Origin: Bacillus sp. AFS037270
GTDB lineage: Bacteria > Bacillota > Bacilli > Bacillales_B > DSM-18226
Assembly (NCBI RefSeq): GCF_002585305.1
Contig: NZ_NUNF01000006.1
Span: 1-64,000, forward strand
Length of the DNA stretch: 64,000 nucleotides
Direction of reading: 5' to 3'
Positions 46,480 to 54,880 of this stretch are shown here, piece by piece (positions within the stretch are counted from its first letter, which is position 1; each line of letters opens with the position of its first letter). Position numbers and translations under genes: made by a program. The notes under the pieces are model-generated. The model made no database searches. It saw nothing but the letters and a program-made list of their open reading frames with translations, and was not told the origin of the DNA.

Positions 46480-46504
46480 AACGAACCCATCCTTTGAATA
46501 ATAT

Positions 46505-46520
46505 TTGTTAACGTTAACAA
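46505..46520. promoter_or_regulatory. LacI-type operator, promoter-proximal
   Basis: TTGTTAACGTTAACAA, a perfect 16-base palindrome centred on CG, 26 bases before the uxaC ATG. The shape is that of LacI/GalR-family operators such as those of hexuronate regulators. Confidence 0.8.
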
Positions 46521-46569
46521 TTAATTATAAGTTTAGTCTAACAGAATATATGAAACTAGTAAATATTTT
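46521..46569 (-). promoter_or_regulatory. Promoter region of uxaC between the operators
   Basis: Between the two palindromes the minus strand offers TTTACT-N17-TAGACT and, slightly downstream, a good -10 TATAAT with a poor -35. Either could be used, so the exact start site is open. Confidence 0.45.
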
Positions 46570-46585
46570 TTGTTAACGTTAACAT
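46570..46585. promoter_or_regulatory. LacI-type operator, upstream
   Basis: TTGTTAACGTTAACAT, identical to the proximal site except at the last base. The centres are 65 bases apart, near six helical turns, which would suit DNA looping by a tetramer or cooperative dimers. Confidence 0.8.
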
Positions 46586-46599
46586 TATATTAAATAAAA

Positions 46600-47919
46600 T
46601 TATACCGCCTTTTGTTCTTGTAGTTCATACTTCTGTCTATGTGAAACAACTAGGAATACAGCTGCCAATCCGATTAATTCGCCTACTGACGCTGCAATTG
46701 CACCTGCTTTTCCATTTAATTCAGGATGTAAGTAGACCACTGGGATAATCACCAGAATTACGGCTGCCATGTTGCAAATTTGTGGTTTTAGAAGAGATTT
46801 TGTGCTTTTCTGAAGCATAAGAATTCCGCCGAAATAATCCACCCATGGAAAGACAGCGGTTTTGATTAAGAAAAACTTTAAAACATCAAGGCTTTCAGCA
46901 GCCAGTGTCACATCTGCCCCCATTACGTTACTCATAAACCAAGGCCCTGCCGGTGTGAAACAAAGGGCACCAAGGAATAGTGACGGGACAATACTAAAAA
47001 CAATCACGCATTTGATTACAGCTGGTTTATTATGTTTGTAAAATTGCAGGACAACTTGATGGGTATACATAAAAAAGCTAATTACTAAATTGGTAATACT
47101 AAAGGCCAAGGCAAATGATGCAATACCGAGGTGAACATCTTGAATCTTGCCTAGGAACGAATAGATGATCGGAATTAAGATCGTCTGAAACGACATGTAA
47201 AAAACCAAGGGAAAATAGAAGGAGCTAATTTCTTTTTGTTTTAAAGGGTTTCCAGGCTTCTCAGACTTACATTTTCCTCGTACAATCGTGTGGCCACGCC
47301 AGACACTGACCAAACATTCAATCGCCATTCCAGCCAAAAAGATGATTGCTCCGGCCACACTTGTGTTGGCAAGGCCGAAGTGGATAAAGCAGATGGCAAG
47401 ACCAAACATACCCATAAGTCTAATGATAACGCCAAGTGTTACCCATTTCGTCTCTAATTGGTTAATGATCACTCCTTGGTACAATCCGCGCAGTCCTGAA
47501 AAAAAGATCACCACTGCAAGGACAAGAAAGGTTATCTTTAAAGAAGTCAGTGAATCGGCATCCGCATGAAACCCATAAATAAACACCCAATCCCCAAGTT
47601 TTGTGAAACCAATCAAAGCACATAAGGCAGAAATGAAAAAAGATATCTTTACAAAGAAGGCTGCGATATTAAAAAATGCTGTACTCCCCTTTGCTAAGGC
47701 CGAAGTGGTTTGTCTGAAAACAATTGCCGGTCTTTCCAAAATGCTGAAAAGAGATAAGGCAATGGCATAATTGGCAATGATGATTTCCGCATGGTGTGCT
47801 CTGCTCAACGTTCCATTAATAATGACATGAGAGACGGCTGTTAGGCTGGCAGATATAGCTAATGGAATAAAGAATATTAAAATTTTGGTAAAGCCATAAT
47901 CCTTCGTAGAATTTTCCGT
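46600..47919 (-). CDS. MatE-like flippase/exporter, probable ACG start
   Basis: Multi-helix MOP/MATE-superfamily membrane protein of the Bacillus MatE-like type. The standard-codon frame starts at a TTG (47808) and gives 402 residues, but it would lack helix 1. Reading upstream in frame adds 37 codons, including KILIFFIPLAISASLTAV, a clear first membrane helix with family character, before a stop. The only start with a ribosome site is ACG at 47917-47919, seven bases after GGGAGGG. ACG may be a weak native start, a start-codon mutation or a sequence error. No ATG, GTG or TTG occurs in frame between that stop and 47808. The substrate is unknown. Confidence 0.7.
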   Translation of the reverse strand, partial: TENSTKDYGFTKILIFFIPLAISASLTAVSHVIINGTLSRAHHAEIIIANYAIALSLFSILERPAIVFRQTTSALAKGSTAFFNIAAFFVKISFFISALCALIGFTKLGDWVFIYGFHADADSLTSLKITFLVLAVVIFFSGLRGLYQGVIINQLETKWVTLGVIIRLMGMFGLAICFIHFGLANTSVAGAIIFLAGMAIECLVSVWRGHTIVRGKCKSEKPGNPLKQKEISSFYFPLVFYMSFQTILIPIIYSFLGKIQDVHLGIASFALAFSITNLVISFFMYTHQVVLQFYKHNKPAVIKCVIVFSIVPSLFLGALCFTPAGPWFMSNVMGADVTLAAESLDVLKFFLIKTAVFPWVDYFGGILMLQKSTKSLLKPQICNMAAVILVIIPVVYLHPELNGKAGAIAASVGELIGLAAVFLVVSHRQKYELQEQKAV

Positions 47920-48128
47920 TTTCGTTCCCTCCCATCTTTAACTCTCACCAGATTTTTCGGTTAATTATTTTTACCACGAATCACTCCAATATATGCTTAT
48001 TTTAACTTTTGAAATTCAACTGGAGAGTACCTGTAGAGTTGTTTATAGTGCTATTTAATTAACATATATCAAAATAAAGAGGACTTAACAAATTATTTGG
48101 CTAGCCTCTTATTCTCTGTAGAGTTTAT

Positions 48129-49355
48129 TCAGCAATTTTTTTGAGAAGTTAATCGATTTCGGCCATTAGTCTTAGATTGAAGCATTAATTGGTCTGCATA
48201 TATATATCCTTTTTCCATTGACACATTCTCATTTGACTTATAAAAATAGAGACCCATAGAAGAGGTATACTTAATCTTAGTGATATCACCATTAAATTCG
48301 GGATTAAGCGTACTATTCTCAATGTCCAAAAGGATTTTACTTAACAATAGTTTTGTTTCATCATATGTTTTTTTTCGTAAAAACATAGTAAACTCTTCGC
48401 CGCCGCTCCTAAATAGATAATCATCCTTTTCCATATATCTTTTTAGAGTATTAGCGAAATGTCTGATGACTTCATCTCCCACAGCATGATTATAATTATC
48501 ATTTATTCTTTTAAAATTATCGATATCCCCTACAACAATTCCAATCCATTCACCGCATTTTTTTAATTCTTTCATCTTCTTATCCATATAGGCCCGATTA
48601 TGGACACCCGTTAAAAAGTCGGAATACGCCATTTGTTCAAATTGATCCCGCTCAGCTTTATGCTGGATTAATTGTGCCTTTGAAATAAAGGAATGACCAA
48701 CTAAATAATTGATAATAAAAAGGCCAAGTACCATTTCCCATAGCCCTTCTTTAATTAATAGAAATAACATTCCATTGATAAAAGAAATCCTAAGGAGATC
48801 AAGAATACTTCGACTTTTTATAAAGCTAATCAGTTCTTTTTTGGTTCTAATTTCTTTCATCAGATAAAAAATAATGGTTAAGAAAGTATCTGATAAAATA
48901 GCATTTAAAATCACCAAGATAAACATTAATATCCAAAATCCAAATGGAAGGTAAGAAAAGGGTTTGTTTAGGATGATGTAAACGAAAAATGTGATGGTAT
49001 TTTGCAATACAAAAGAACCGATGTTATAAAAAATGTGTAGAAACTCATCGGGGTCATCCGTCTTGGTTACTTTTTTATAAAAATAAGCCGTAATGCGAAA
49101 TAGGGATTCAAATATTATTAAACCAGCTGGCCCAAATATTAAGATAAACGATAAACTGTAATTAAGCCCATAATCAACAGTAACATTACCTTTTTTACTT
49201 ATTGTTCGTAAATGGAAGGAAAGGACCGTAAATATCCAATAGATGAATAAAGCTTTGAAAAAGATCGTCTCTCCAATCATGTGACTTTGTGGGAGAAATG
49301 ACCCTAACAATGAAATTAAAAATAATAGTATGATATAAATTTTATCTTTACTCAA
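48129..49355 (-). CDS. Membrane-bound diguanylate cyclase
   Basis: 408 residues. Roughly the first 225 form seven or so membrane helices, a sensory module. The C-terminal 165 residues form a GGDEF domain: YSDFLTGVHNRAYMDKKM at its start, VVGDIDNFKRINDNYNHAVGDEVI, and the active-site loop FRSGGEEFTMF. The GGEEF signature is compatible with c-di-GMP synthesis. The position of the inhibitory-site arginine, nine residues before GGEEF, is Glu, so product feedback is probably lost. It stands alone, with only a weak terminator-like hairpin near 48080-48117. Confidence 0.88.
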   Translation of the reverse strand: MSKDKIYIILLFLISLLGSFLPQSHMIGETIFFKALFIYWIFTVLSFHLRTISKKGNVTVDYGLNYSLSFILIFGPAGLIIFESLFRITAYFYKKVTKTDDPDEFLHIFYNIGSFVLQNTITFFVYIILNKPFSYLPFGFWILMFILVILNAILSDTFLTIIFYLMKEIRTKKELISFIKSRSILDLLRISFINGMLFLLIKEGLWEMVLGLFIINYLVGHSFISKAQLIQHKAERDQFEQMAYSDFLTGVHNRAYMDKKMKELKKCGEWIGIVVGDIDNFKRINDNYNHAVGDEVIRHFANTLKRYMEKDDYLFRSGGEEFTMFLRKKTYDETKLLLSKILLDIENSTLNPEFNGDITKIKYTSSMGLYFYKSNENVSMEKGYIYADQLMLQSKTNGRNRLTSQKNC

Positions 49356-49525
49356 ATTATATTTGCCCTCCCTCCATCTACTTTAAGTACCTATTTCATA
49401 AACAGCATTTATTAGTTAAAAATCGTCCATTATATATATTAACAAAATATTTAGACATAGTTAATCATTATTTAAACCCAATATTGTCCATTTCCTCTTG
49501 GGCATGAAGGAATCGGAACTTTTCC

Positions 49526-49564
49526 TAAAATATTAAAAGTTCATTCCGCTGGGGGAATGAACTT
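49526..49564 (-). terminator. Terminator of the thiolase gene
   Basis: AAGTTCATTCC, short loop, GGAATGAACTT, then TTAATATTTT on the minus strand. Confidence 0.75.
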
Positions 49565-49578
49565 AAGTCTTTACCTTC

Positions 49579-50754
49579 TTATAATCTCTCCCAAATAGAA
49601 GCGATTCCTTGTCCTCCACCAATACAAACAGCAGATGCCCCGTATTTTCCACCGCGCCTCTGTAATTCATAGACAAGTGAAAGGGTAATCCTTGTACCGC
49701 TCGCTGCAAGTGGATGCCCAAGAGCAATGGCACCGCCATTCACATTACCGATCTCCGGATCAAAACCTAACTCTTTTTGGCAAGCTAGATACTGCGCGGA
49801 GAAAGCTTCATTAATTTCAATTAAATCCAAATCTTCCAGTTTTAAACCTGCTTTTTGGAGAGCCGTTTGAATAGCCGGAACCGGTCCAATCCCCATATAT
49901 TTAGGATCCACCCCTACAACACTCCACGCTACGAGTCTTGCGATAGGCTTCAACCCTTTTTCAGCTGCAAATTCACTGGAAGTCACAATAACAGCTGCTG
50001 CACCATCAACCATCCCGCTTGCGTTTCCAGGGGTTACAACCCCATTCTCGATAAAACGAGGTTTTAGTTTAGCCAGCTTCTCCATACTTGTTTTGCGCAC
50101 ATGTTCATCTTGGTCAACGACTCTACTTCCTTTTCTTTCCTTTACGGTAACAGGAACTATTTCTTCATTCAAATACCCTTTTTCAATCGCTGCGAGTGCC
50201 CGTTCATGACTCGATAATGCGTGCCGATCAACCTCTTCACGAGAAATGTTATATTTTTTAGCCAGATTTTCCGCCGTGTCAGACATGGTAACGTCACCAA
50301 CCGTATCGTATAAACCATCCCAGACCCAGTCTTCAATTACAGGACCGCCTAATCCGCTTCCCCATCTCATACCTGGGATTACATGTGGAACGTTACTCAT
50401 GCTTTCTGTCCCTCCGGCCAGTACAGCGTTTGCTTCACCTGTTAGGATGTAACGAGCTGCAGTTAAAATGGCTTCTACGCCACTGCCGCATAAACGATTA
50501 ATCGTTAACGCAGGAACGTGAACAGGTAATCCCGCCTTTAAGCCAACATGACGTGCTAGCAGATGGGCATCTTTACTAGATTGTTGAACATTTGCAAACA
50601 CCACTTGATCAATCTCTTCCGGATTAATCTTTGCTTTTTGGATCGCACCGCGGGCTGCTTCTACACCTAAATCGGTCGCCGAGATTCCTCTAAACGTTCC
50701 GGAAATTTCTGTAAAGGCTGTCCGTGCCCCATCAACTAAAACAATATTACTCAT
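49579..50754 (-). CDS. Acetyl-CoA acyltransferase (thiolase)
   Basis: 391-residue thiolase. The acyl-accepting Cys is in INRLCGSGVEA near residue 87, the second active centre in NGGAIALGHPLAASGTR and the final Cys in CIGGGQG. I start at 50754 because GAGGAGG lies nine to eleven bases before that ATG; a TTG three codons upstream would overlap it. It has its own upstream region and terminator, separate from the main aromatic operon but next to it. It would cleave the 3-ketoacyl-CoA formed by the operon-encoded enzymes, releasing acetyl-CoA. Confidence 0.93.
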   Translation of the reverse strand: MSNIVLVDGARTAFTEISGTFRGISATDLGVEAARGAIQKAKINPEEIDQVVFANVQQSSKDAHLLARHVGLKAGLPVHVPALTINRLCGSGVEAILTAARYILTGEANAVLAGGTESMSNVPHVIPGMRWGSGLGGPVIEDWVWDGLYDTVGDVTMSDTAENLAKKYNISREEVDRHALSSHERALAAIEKGYLNEEIVPVTVKERKGSRVVDQDEHVRKTSMEKLAKLKPRFIENGVVTPGNASGMVDGAAAVIVTSSEFAAEKGLKPIARLVAWSVVGVDPKYMGIGPVPAIQTALQKAGLKLEDLDLIEINEAFSAQYLACQKELGFDPEIGNVNGGAIALGHPLAASGTRITLSLVYELQRRGGKYGASAVCIGGGQGIASIWERL

Positions 50755-50771
50755 GTAATCCAACTCCTCCT

Positions 50772-50785
50772 CAAAAGCGCTTTCA
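50772..50785. promoter_or_regulatory. cre-like site before the thiolase gene
   Basis: CAAAAGCGCTTTCA, near the CcpA consensus with one perfect half, lies between the start region and the thiolase ribosome site. It would fit roadblock repression on good carbon sources. Two mismatches keep this tentative. Confidence 0.35.
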
Positions 50786-50911
50786 TGTTTTATTAAGTGC
50801 TATTCTTTTTATCAATGATTCTATCTTTATTGTAAATACTTACCTTTCATATTGTTATCCTCAGTTCATACGAAAAAGGGTATCTTTCTTCCTACATTTT
50901 GCTGGTTTTGC

Positions 50912-50957
50912 TTTTTAAAAAATAAAAGCTGTCAATCTAGTTTATAGACGACAGCTT
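50912..50957 (-). terminator. Terminator of the aromatic catabolic operon
   Basis: AAGCTGTC, 16-base loop, GACAGCTT, then TTATTTTTT on the minus strand, just past the 185-residue gene. Confidence 0.7.
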
Positions 50958-50964
50958 CTTATTT

Positions 50965-51522
50965 TTATAATAGATAGAATGTGTTCCCTTTAGGACCTAA
51001 TGGCAGATGTCCTTCCTCTAAAAGTTCTATTAGAAATGATAGAGCTTGATGATCTCCAGCTAATTCAGCAGTACAGGCTAAAATACTTATATACATGGCA
51101 TGACCAACTAGGAATTTAATTGTATCCTCATCCTTAAAAGTCATAAAAGCTTGTTTGTATGCACTATGAAAAACTGCTTCAGGCACTCTATCAACAACCT
51201 CATTTAGAAGTCTTTCATTCTCAAGGCTGTCAATTTTCTTTTTCCATTGTTCCGGTAATTCCTTTAGTACCTCCCAAAGGGCACTGCCTTCAAATGAAAG
51301 TGTTTTGATTGTTTCAGGTACCTGCTCTATGGAAATCCATTTGATATCATAGTCATGAACCCCAAGAGCACTCATAAACTGTGCTAGTTTTCCTTCAACA
51401 TCAGGGGAATATTCACCTGCTTTTGAATACCAGTTGATCGATGTCAATCTTTCTATTAATTCATTGACTGAACGGACCGTTAGGCCATATTTACTTTCAT
51501 TAAATAATTGGGCCAAAGCCAT
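50965..51522 (-). CDS. Unknown 185-residue protein in the aromatic operon
   Basis: Soluble, mostly helical, starting MALAQLFNESKYGLTVRSVN and ending PLGPKGNTFYLL. AAAGGAG stands nine bases before the ATG. It is the last gene of the operon, 40 bases after the FAD monooxygenase. Histidines occur in GVHDYD, FHSAYKQ, VGHAMYI and GDHQ and could bind a metal or substrate. It is not an obvious DinB-type thiol-dependent isomerase or glutathione transferase. The gentisate pathway here lacks a maleylpyruvate isomerase, so that role is a hypothesis. Alternatives are a monooxygenase partner or a stability factor. I do not recognise the family. Confidence 0.75.
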   Translation of the reverse strand: MALAQLFNESKYGLTVRSVNELIERLTSINWYSKAGEYSPDVEGKLAQFMSALGVHDYDIKWISIEQVPETIKTLSFEGSALWEVLKELPEQWKKKIDSLENERLLNEVVDRVPEAVFHSAYKQAFMTFKDEDTIKFLVGHAMYISILACTAELAGDHQALSFLIELLEEGHLPLGPKGNTFYLL

Positions 51523-51562
51523 TTCATCTTGCTCCTTTCAGGTAGTTTCATAGCATTTGAGC

Positions 51563-52792
51563 TTAGTATTTCGTAGTTAATTCTGGAGGACCAAATTTTG
51601 GACCATACGGACCTTCCTCTAACCAACGGCCCAGCCTCGGCACAACTGATACGAGCGAAGCAGCAAGCTCCCGTTTTAGATTCATTTCCGAAGAATTTCC
51701 TTGAAGATGGTGTAATGCGGTTGTTGAGCAATCACGATTCCAATTGGCAGCAATGCGTCGTTCCCTTGCTGCTAAGTATATGGCATCTCTTCGTTCTTCT
51801 TCCGTAATGGCTTGAAGTGCCTTCTCAATTCCTGATACTGCCTTAATAGCATCTGGAACACCGGAGTTTAATCCGCGGGCACCAAAAGGAGCAAATAAAT
51901 GAGCTGCTTCACCAGCCAGAAGTACTCTCCGCTTAGTATCTGTCAATGAACTTGCCACTACCTGATGGAAACGATAGGTAGAGACCCAGGTAACATGTTC
52001 TGCATATTTAGGATCCATCACTTTTGGCAGCCATTGTTTCACTCCTTCCATACTAGTAAAATCGTCTGGATTGTCTCCCTCTAATAACTGAAGGTCAACA
52101 CGCCATCCTCCTTTGAACGGAACAAACATTACATTTCTACCACCGGTTGCGGGATGTTGATAATGGAAAGTACGCTCAAGCGGCATTGGATTTTCCTCAT
52201 CTTCCTTAACGTCTAGAACAAGGAATGTATCTTCCGTACGTGGTCCTTCAAATACTAGACCTGCTTGTTCTCTTACAACCGAACGGGCTCCATCACATCC
52301 AATAATGTATTGAGCTTCAAATGTTTCACCTGAGGCTATTTTCAAAATGGTACCATTATCGTTGATATCTAATTCCTTAACCGGAGAATCCCAAATTATT
52401 TCTACACCAGCATCAATACAGGCATTATAGATGTGTTTCTCAATTTCATCCTGATGAAGCGACGTGAAATGCGGCAATTCAGTTGAATCATTATTATTGG
52501 TAATTCCATAATTACGTACATATACTTCTTTTCCTTTATATAAAGTCCGAACGACTGGCCAGATAATTCCGTCCCGAGCAAGTGTGAAGCCAAGACCTTT
52601 TGAAGTCTCCTCTAAATGCTTCAAGGTGGCATTGTGTAAGTAAATGGCTCTGCTTCCTGGACGCGGCCGTCCGAATGGATCGGCTTCAATCACAACGGAA
52701 GAAATCCCTTTTTGTTTTAATGCAAGACCTGCAACAAGACCAACTGGCCCGGCCCCCACAACGATAACGTCATATTTTCTTCTCTTTTCCAT
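51563..52792 (-). CDS. Class A FAD-dependent aromatic monooxygenase
   Basis: 409 residues of the PheA/UbiH (FAD_binding_3) family, hydroxylating an aromatic ring with NAD(P)H and O2. The dinucleotide fold VVGAGPVGLVAGLAL is at residue 12 and the DG motif appears as IIGCDGARSVVREQ near 160. The usual GDAAH of the second FAD motif reads LAGEAAHLFAPFGARGLNSG, with Glu for Asp. The neighbouring gentisate dioxygenase suggests that it makes gentisate, for example from 3-hydroxybenzoate or salicylate, but regiochemistry cannot be read. It is 43 bases after the FAH-family gene in the operon. Confidence 0.86.
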   Translation of the reverse strand: MEKRRKYDVIVVGAGPVGLVAGLALKQKGISSVVIEADPFGRPRPGSRAIYLHNATLKHLEETSKGLGFTLARDGIIWPVVRTLYKGKEVYVRNYGITNNNDSTELPHFTSLHQDEIEKHIYNACIDAGVEIIWDSPVKELDINDNGTILKIASGETFEAQYIIGCDGARSVVREQAGLVFEGPRTEDTFLVLDVKEDEENPMPLERTFHYQHPATGGRNVMFVPFKGGWRVDLQLLEGDNPDDFTSMEGVKQWLPKVMDPKYAEHVTWVSTYRFHQVVASSLTDTKRRVLLAGEAAHLFAPFGARGLNSGVPDAIKAVSGIEKALQAITEEERRDAIYLAARERRIAANWNRDCSTTALHHLQGNSSEMNLKRELAASLVSVVPRLGRWLEEGPYGPKFGPPELTTKY

Positions 52793-52835
52793 AGTTTTCG
52801 GCGCTCCCTTTTATGAAAATAGATTTATTAATAAA

Positions 52836-53708
52836 TTATTTACTAGTCTCATACTCTTTCAAGTATTTGTCCGAATATCTAACATCTACGCTAAATTCGC
52901 CAACCCTTTCAATTTTAATCCGTACTGTATCACCCGATTCAATCGGTCCTACTCCTGCAGGGGTTCCTGTTGCGATTATGTCCCCTGGTTGTAGTGTCAT
53001 ATCTTGATTGGCTAATTCAAAACACTTAAAGCAGTCGTAAATTAAATACTTGGTATTCCCCTCCTGACGCAATTCATCATTTACCCAGAGCTTCATGTCT
53101 AAATCATTGGGATTTACAATTTCATCGGAGGTCACAATCCATGGCCCAATCGGAGTAAAGGTATCGAATGATTTACGCCACGTTCTTTCCTCGTTGCCTC
53201 TTATAGATATATCAAGTAAGGCAAAATAACCGAAAATATAATCCTTCGCTTCAGATGAGGATATATTTTTCGCTTTTTTCCCGATAACATAACCTAACTC
53301 TGCCTCATGGTCCGTTCTGCGATCCTTAAAAGGTAAAACGATAGGATCATTGGGACCTGATAGGGAATCTGGTGATTTTAAAAACAAACCAAGTTCTTCT
53401 ATTGTTCTAGGGGCGTTATTAAACAACTCATTCATTTCTTTTTGATGGTTTCGATAATTGACGGGTGCTGCCCAAATCTTGCCTGTCCCGGGTACTGGTG
53501 ATTTCAATGTGACGTTTGAGAGAAGATAGGAAGGGCACGTTTCGATATCCCTCTCTATCCTCACTTTTATTTCATCAAAGTCATCAATAAGCCGGAGAAA
53601 GGATTCACGTGGACTCCCGGCATTCCAGCCTGCTAAATTGGAAACATCTACGACTGAATCCCCTTTTACTACGCCTAGGACATCTTCATTAAAAATGGCA
53701 ATTTTCAT
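52836..53708 (-). CDS. FAH-family hydrolase (fumaryl- or maleylpyruvate hydrolase)
   Basis: 290-residue fumarylacetoacetate hydrolase-fold enzyme. The metal-binding site appears in RTDHEAELGYVIGKKAKN near residue 132, and DIIATGTPAGVGPIESGD near the end is the conserved FAH loop. In gentisate pathways this class cleaves fumarylpyruvate to fumarate and pyruvate; some members hydrolyse maleylpyruvate directly. The ATG overlaps the gentisate dioxygenase stop by one base (TAATG), so the two are tightly coupled. Confidence 0.88.
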   Translation of the reverse strand: MKIAIFNEDVLGVVKGDSVVDVSNLAGWNAGSPRESFLRLIDDFDEIKVRIERDIETCPSYLLSNVTLKSPVPGTGKIWAAPVNYRNHQKEMNELFNNAPRTIEELGLFLKSPDSLSGPNDPIVLPFKDRRTDHEAELGYVIGKKAKNISSSEAKDYIFGYFALLDISIRGNEERTWRKSFDTFTPIGPWIVTSDEIVNPNDLDMKLWVNDELRQEGNTKYLIYDCFKCFELANQDMTLQPGDIIATGTPAGVGPIESGDTVRIKIERVGEFSVDVRYSDKYLKEYETSK

Positions 53709-54835
53709 TAATAGTCCCCCTCCTCGCTGTCTGGCACGAAAACTTTTTCAATGATTTGATGTCCGTCGTTTTTCTTAAATGGCTCACTGTACTCCAATTC
53801 CAATTTCTCCATCACGGGTTTGTCATTAAAAGAAAACAAATAAACATCTTCTTCTCCCGTATTCACATGCTCATGAAAGCTCCATGGCGGTAGGATAAAG
53901 AAATCCCCTTTCTCCCATTCAAACTTTTGACCATCAATTACGGTATAGCCGTTCCCTTCAAGAACATGATAGATAGCACTATGTACATGACGATGAGCCA
54001 TAGTTTGCATGCCAGGCTTAAGCTTTTGCATCATTGTTCCAATTCGAGAATCAGCCGATCCTCCCGTTAGTGGATTAATGTATTCAATGGCATATCCATC
54101 GAACGGGTCACTATCGTTTTCCTTCATCTTATCAAGCAAAAATTTCACTCTTTCAAACTTATATCCATAAATTGGAGATGGGTATCCCGGACTTTTCGTC
54201 TCGTTTAGCTTTTTAAAAGCACCCATGGAAAATTGTTTAGTAGAATAGTTTTCAGGAACTTCCATAGGATAGGACTCTTCTTCATATGGTTCAAAAAAGG
54301 AAGCTGCTAATGTCTTTACAAGACCCACATCTAATCCATCCAGCCAAAATACCGGCTCCGTTCCTTCGTGTTTGTGCTCATGCCATGTCCACGCAGGAGT
54401 CAAGACCATATCACCGCGATCCATATATGTTTTTTCCCCATTTACGGCTGTATAAGCCCCGCTGCCCTCGATTATAAAACGGATCGCAGACTGGGAATGA
54501 TGGTGTGAAGGTGCACTTTCCCCCGGCAACAGCAACTGAATACCAGCATATAAGGTGTGAGTCCCATATCCGACAAGGCCATGCTTTAAGAGGCTGGGAT
54601 TCTGTAAATAAACAACTCTGCGTTCTGCATCTTTTCCAGGTTTTAAAAGTTCTCCAGCTTTTAAGACGTATTCACGGATAACTTTCCACTTCCATAAATA
54701 AGGTTCTACTTCATGAACCGGTTCTCTGGTTACCATATGGCCTAGGTCATACCATAGTGGTCCTAAGTGATTTTTCTTCATACCATCATAGTAAGGTTTT
54801 AGACTAGCACTTATCGAAACGTCATTTTTAGACAT
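53708..54835 (-). CDS. Gentisate 1,2-dioxygenase-like double-cupin enzyme
   Basis: 375 residues with two cupin domains. The N-terminal domain has the Fe(II) ligands in SHHHSQSAIRFIIEG (near residue 110) and TWHEHKHEG. The second has MAHRHVHSAIYHVLEGNGY and SFHEHVNTG. This double-cupin layout and the HHHSQSA motif fit gentisate/1-hydroxy-2-naphthoate dioxygenases, which open gentisate to maleylpyruvate. GGAGAGGA precedes the ATG. It follows the acyl-CoA dehydrogenase by 45 bases. Related substrates such as salicylate cannot be excluded. Confidence 0.88.
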   Translation of the reverse strand: MSKNDVSISASLKPYYDGMKKNHLGPLWYDLGHMVTREPVHEVEPYLWKWKVIREYVLKAGELLKPGKDAERRVVYLQNPSLLKHGLVGYGTHTLYAGIQLLLPGESAPSHHHSQSAIRFIIEGSGAYTAVNGEKTYMDRGDMVLTPAWTWHEHKHEGTEPVFWLDGLDVGLVKTLAASFFEPYEEESYPMEVPENYSTKQFSMGAFKKLNETKSPGYPSPIYGYKFERVKFLLDKMKENDSDPFDGYAIEYINPLTGGSADSRIGTMMQKLKPGMQTMAHRHVHSAIYHVLEGNGYTVIDGQKFEWEKGDFFILPPWSFHEHVNTGEEDVYLFSFNDKPVMEKLELEYSEPFKKNDGHQIIEKVFVPDSEEGDY

Positions 54836-54880
54836 ACATTCCTCTCCATTCTGATACAGCCGTCAAGTGAATTAGTGAAT

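Noticed and set aside
51480..51731. 83-codon minus-strand frame overlapping the monooxygenase and the 185-residue gene
   Set aside because: Out-of-frame shadow of two well-supported genes; no ribosome site.
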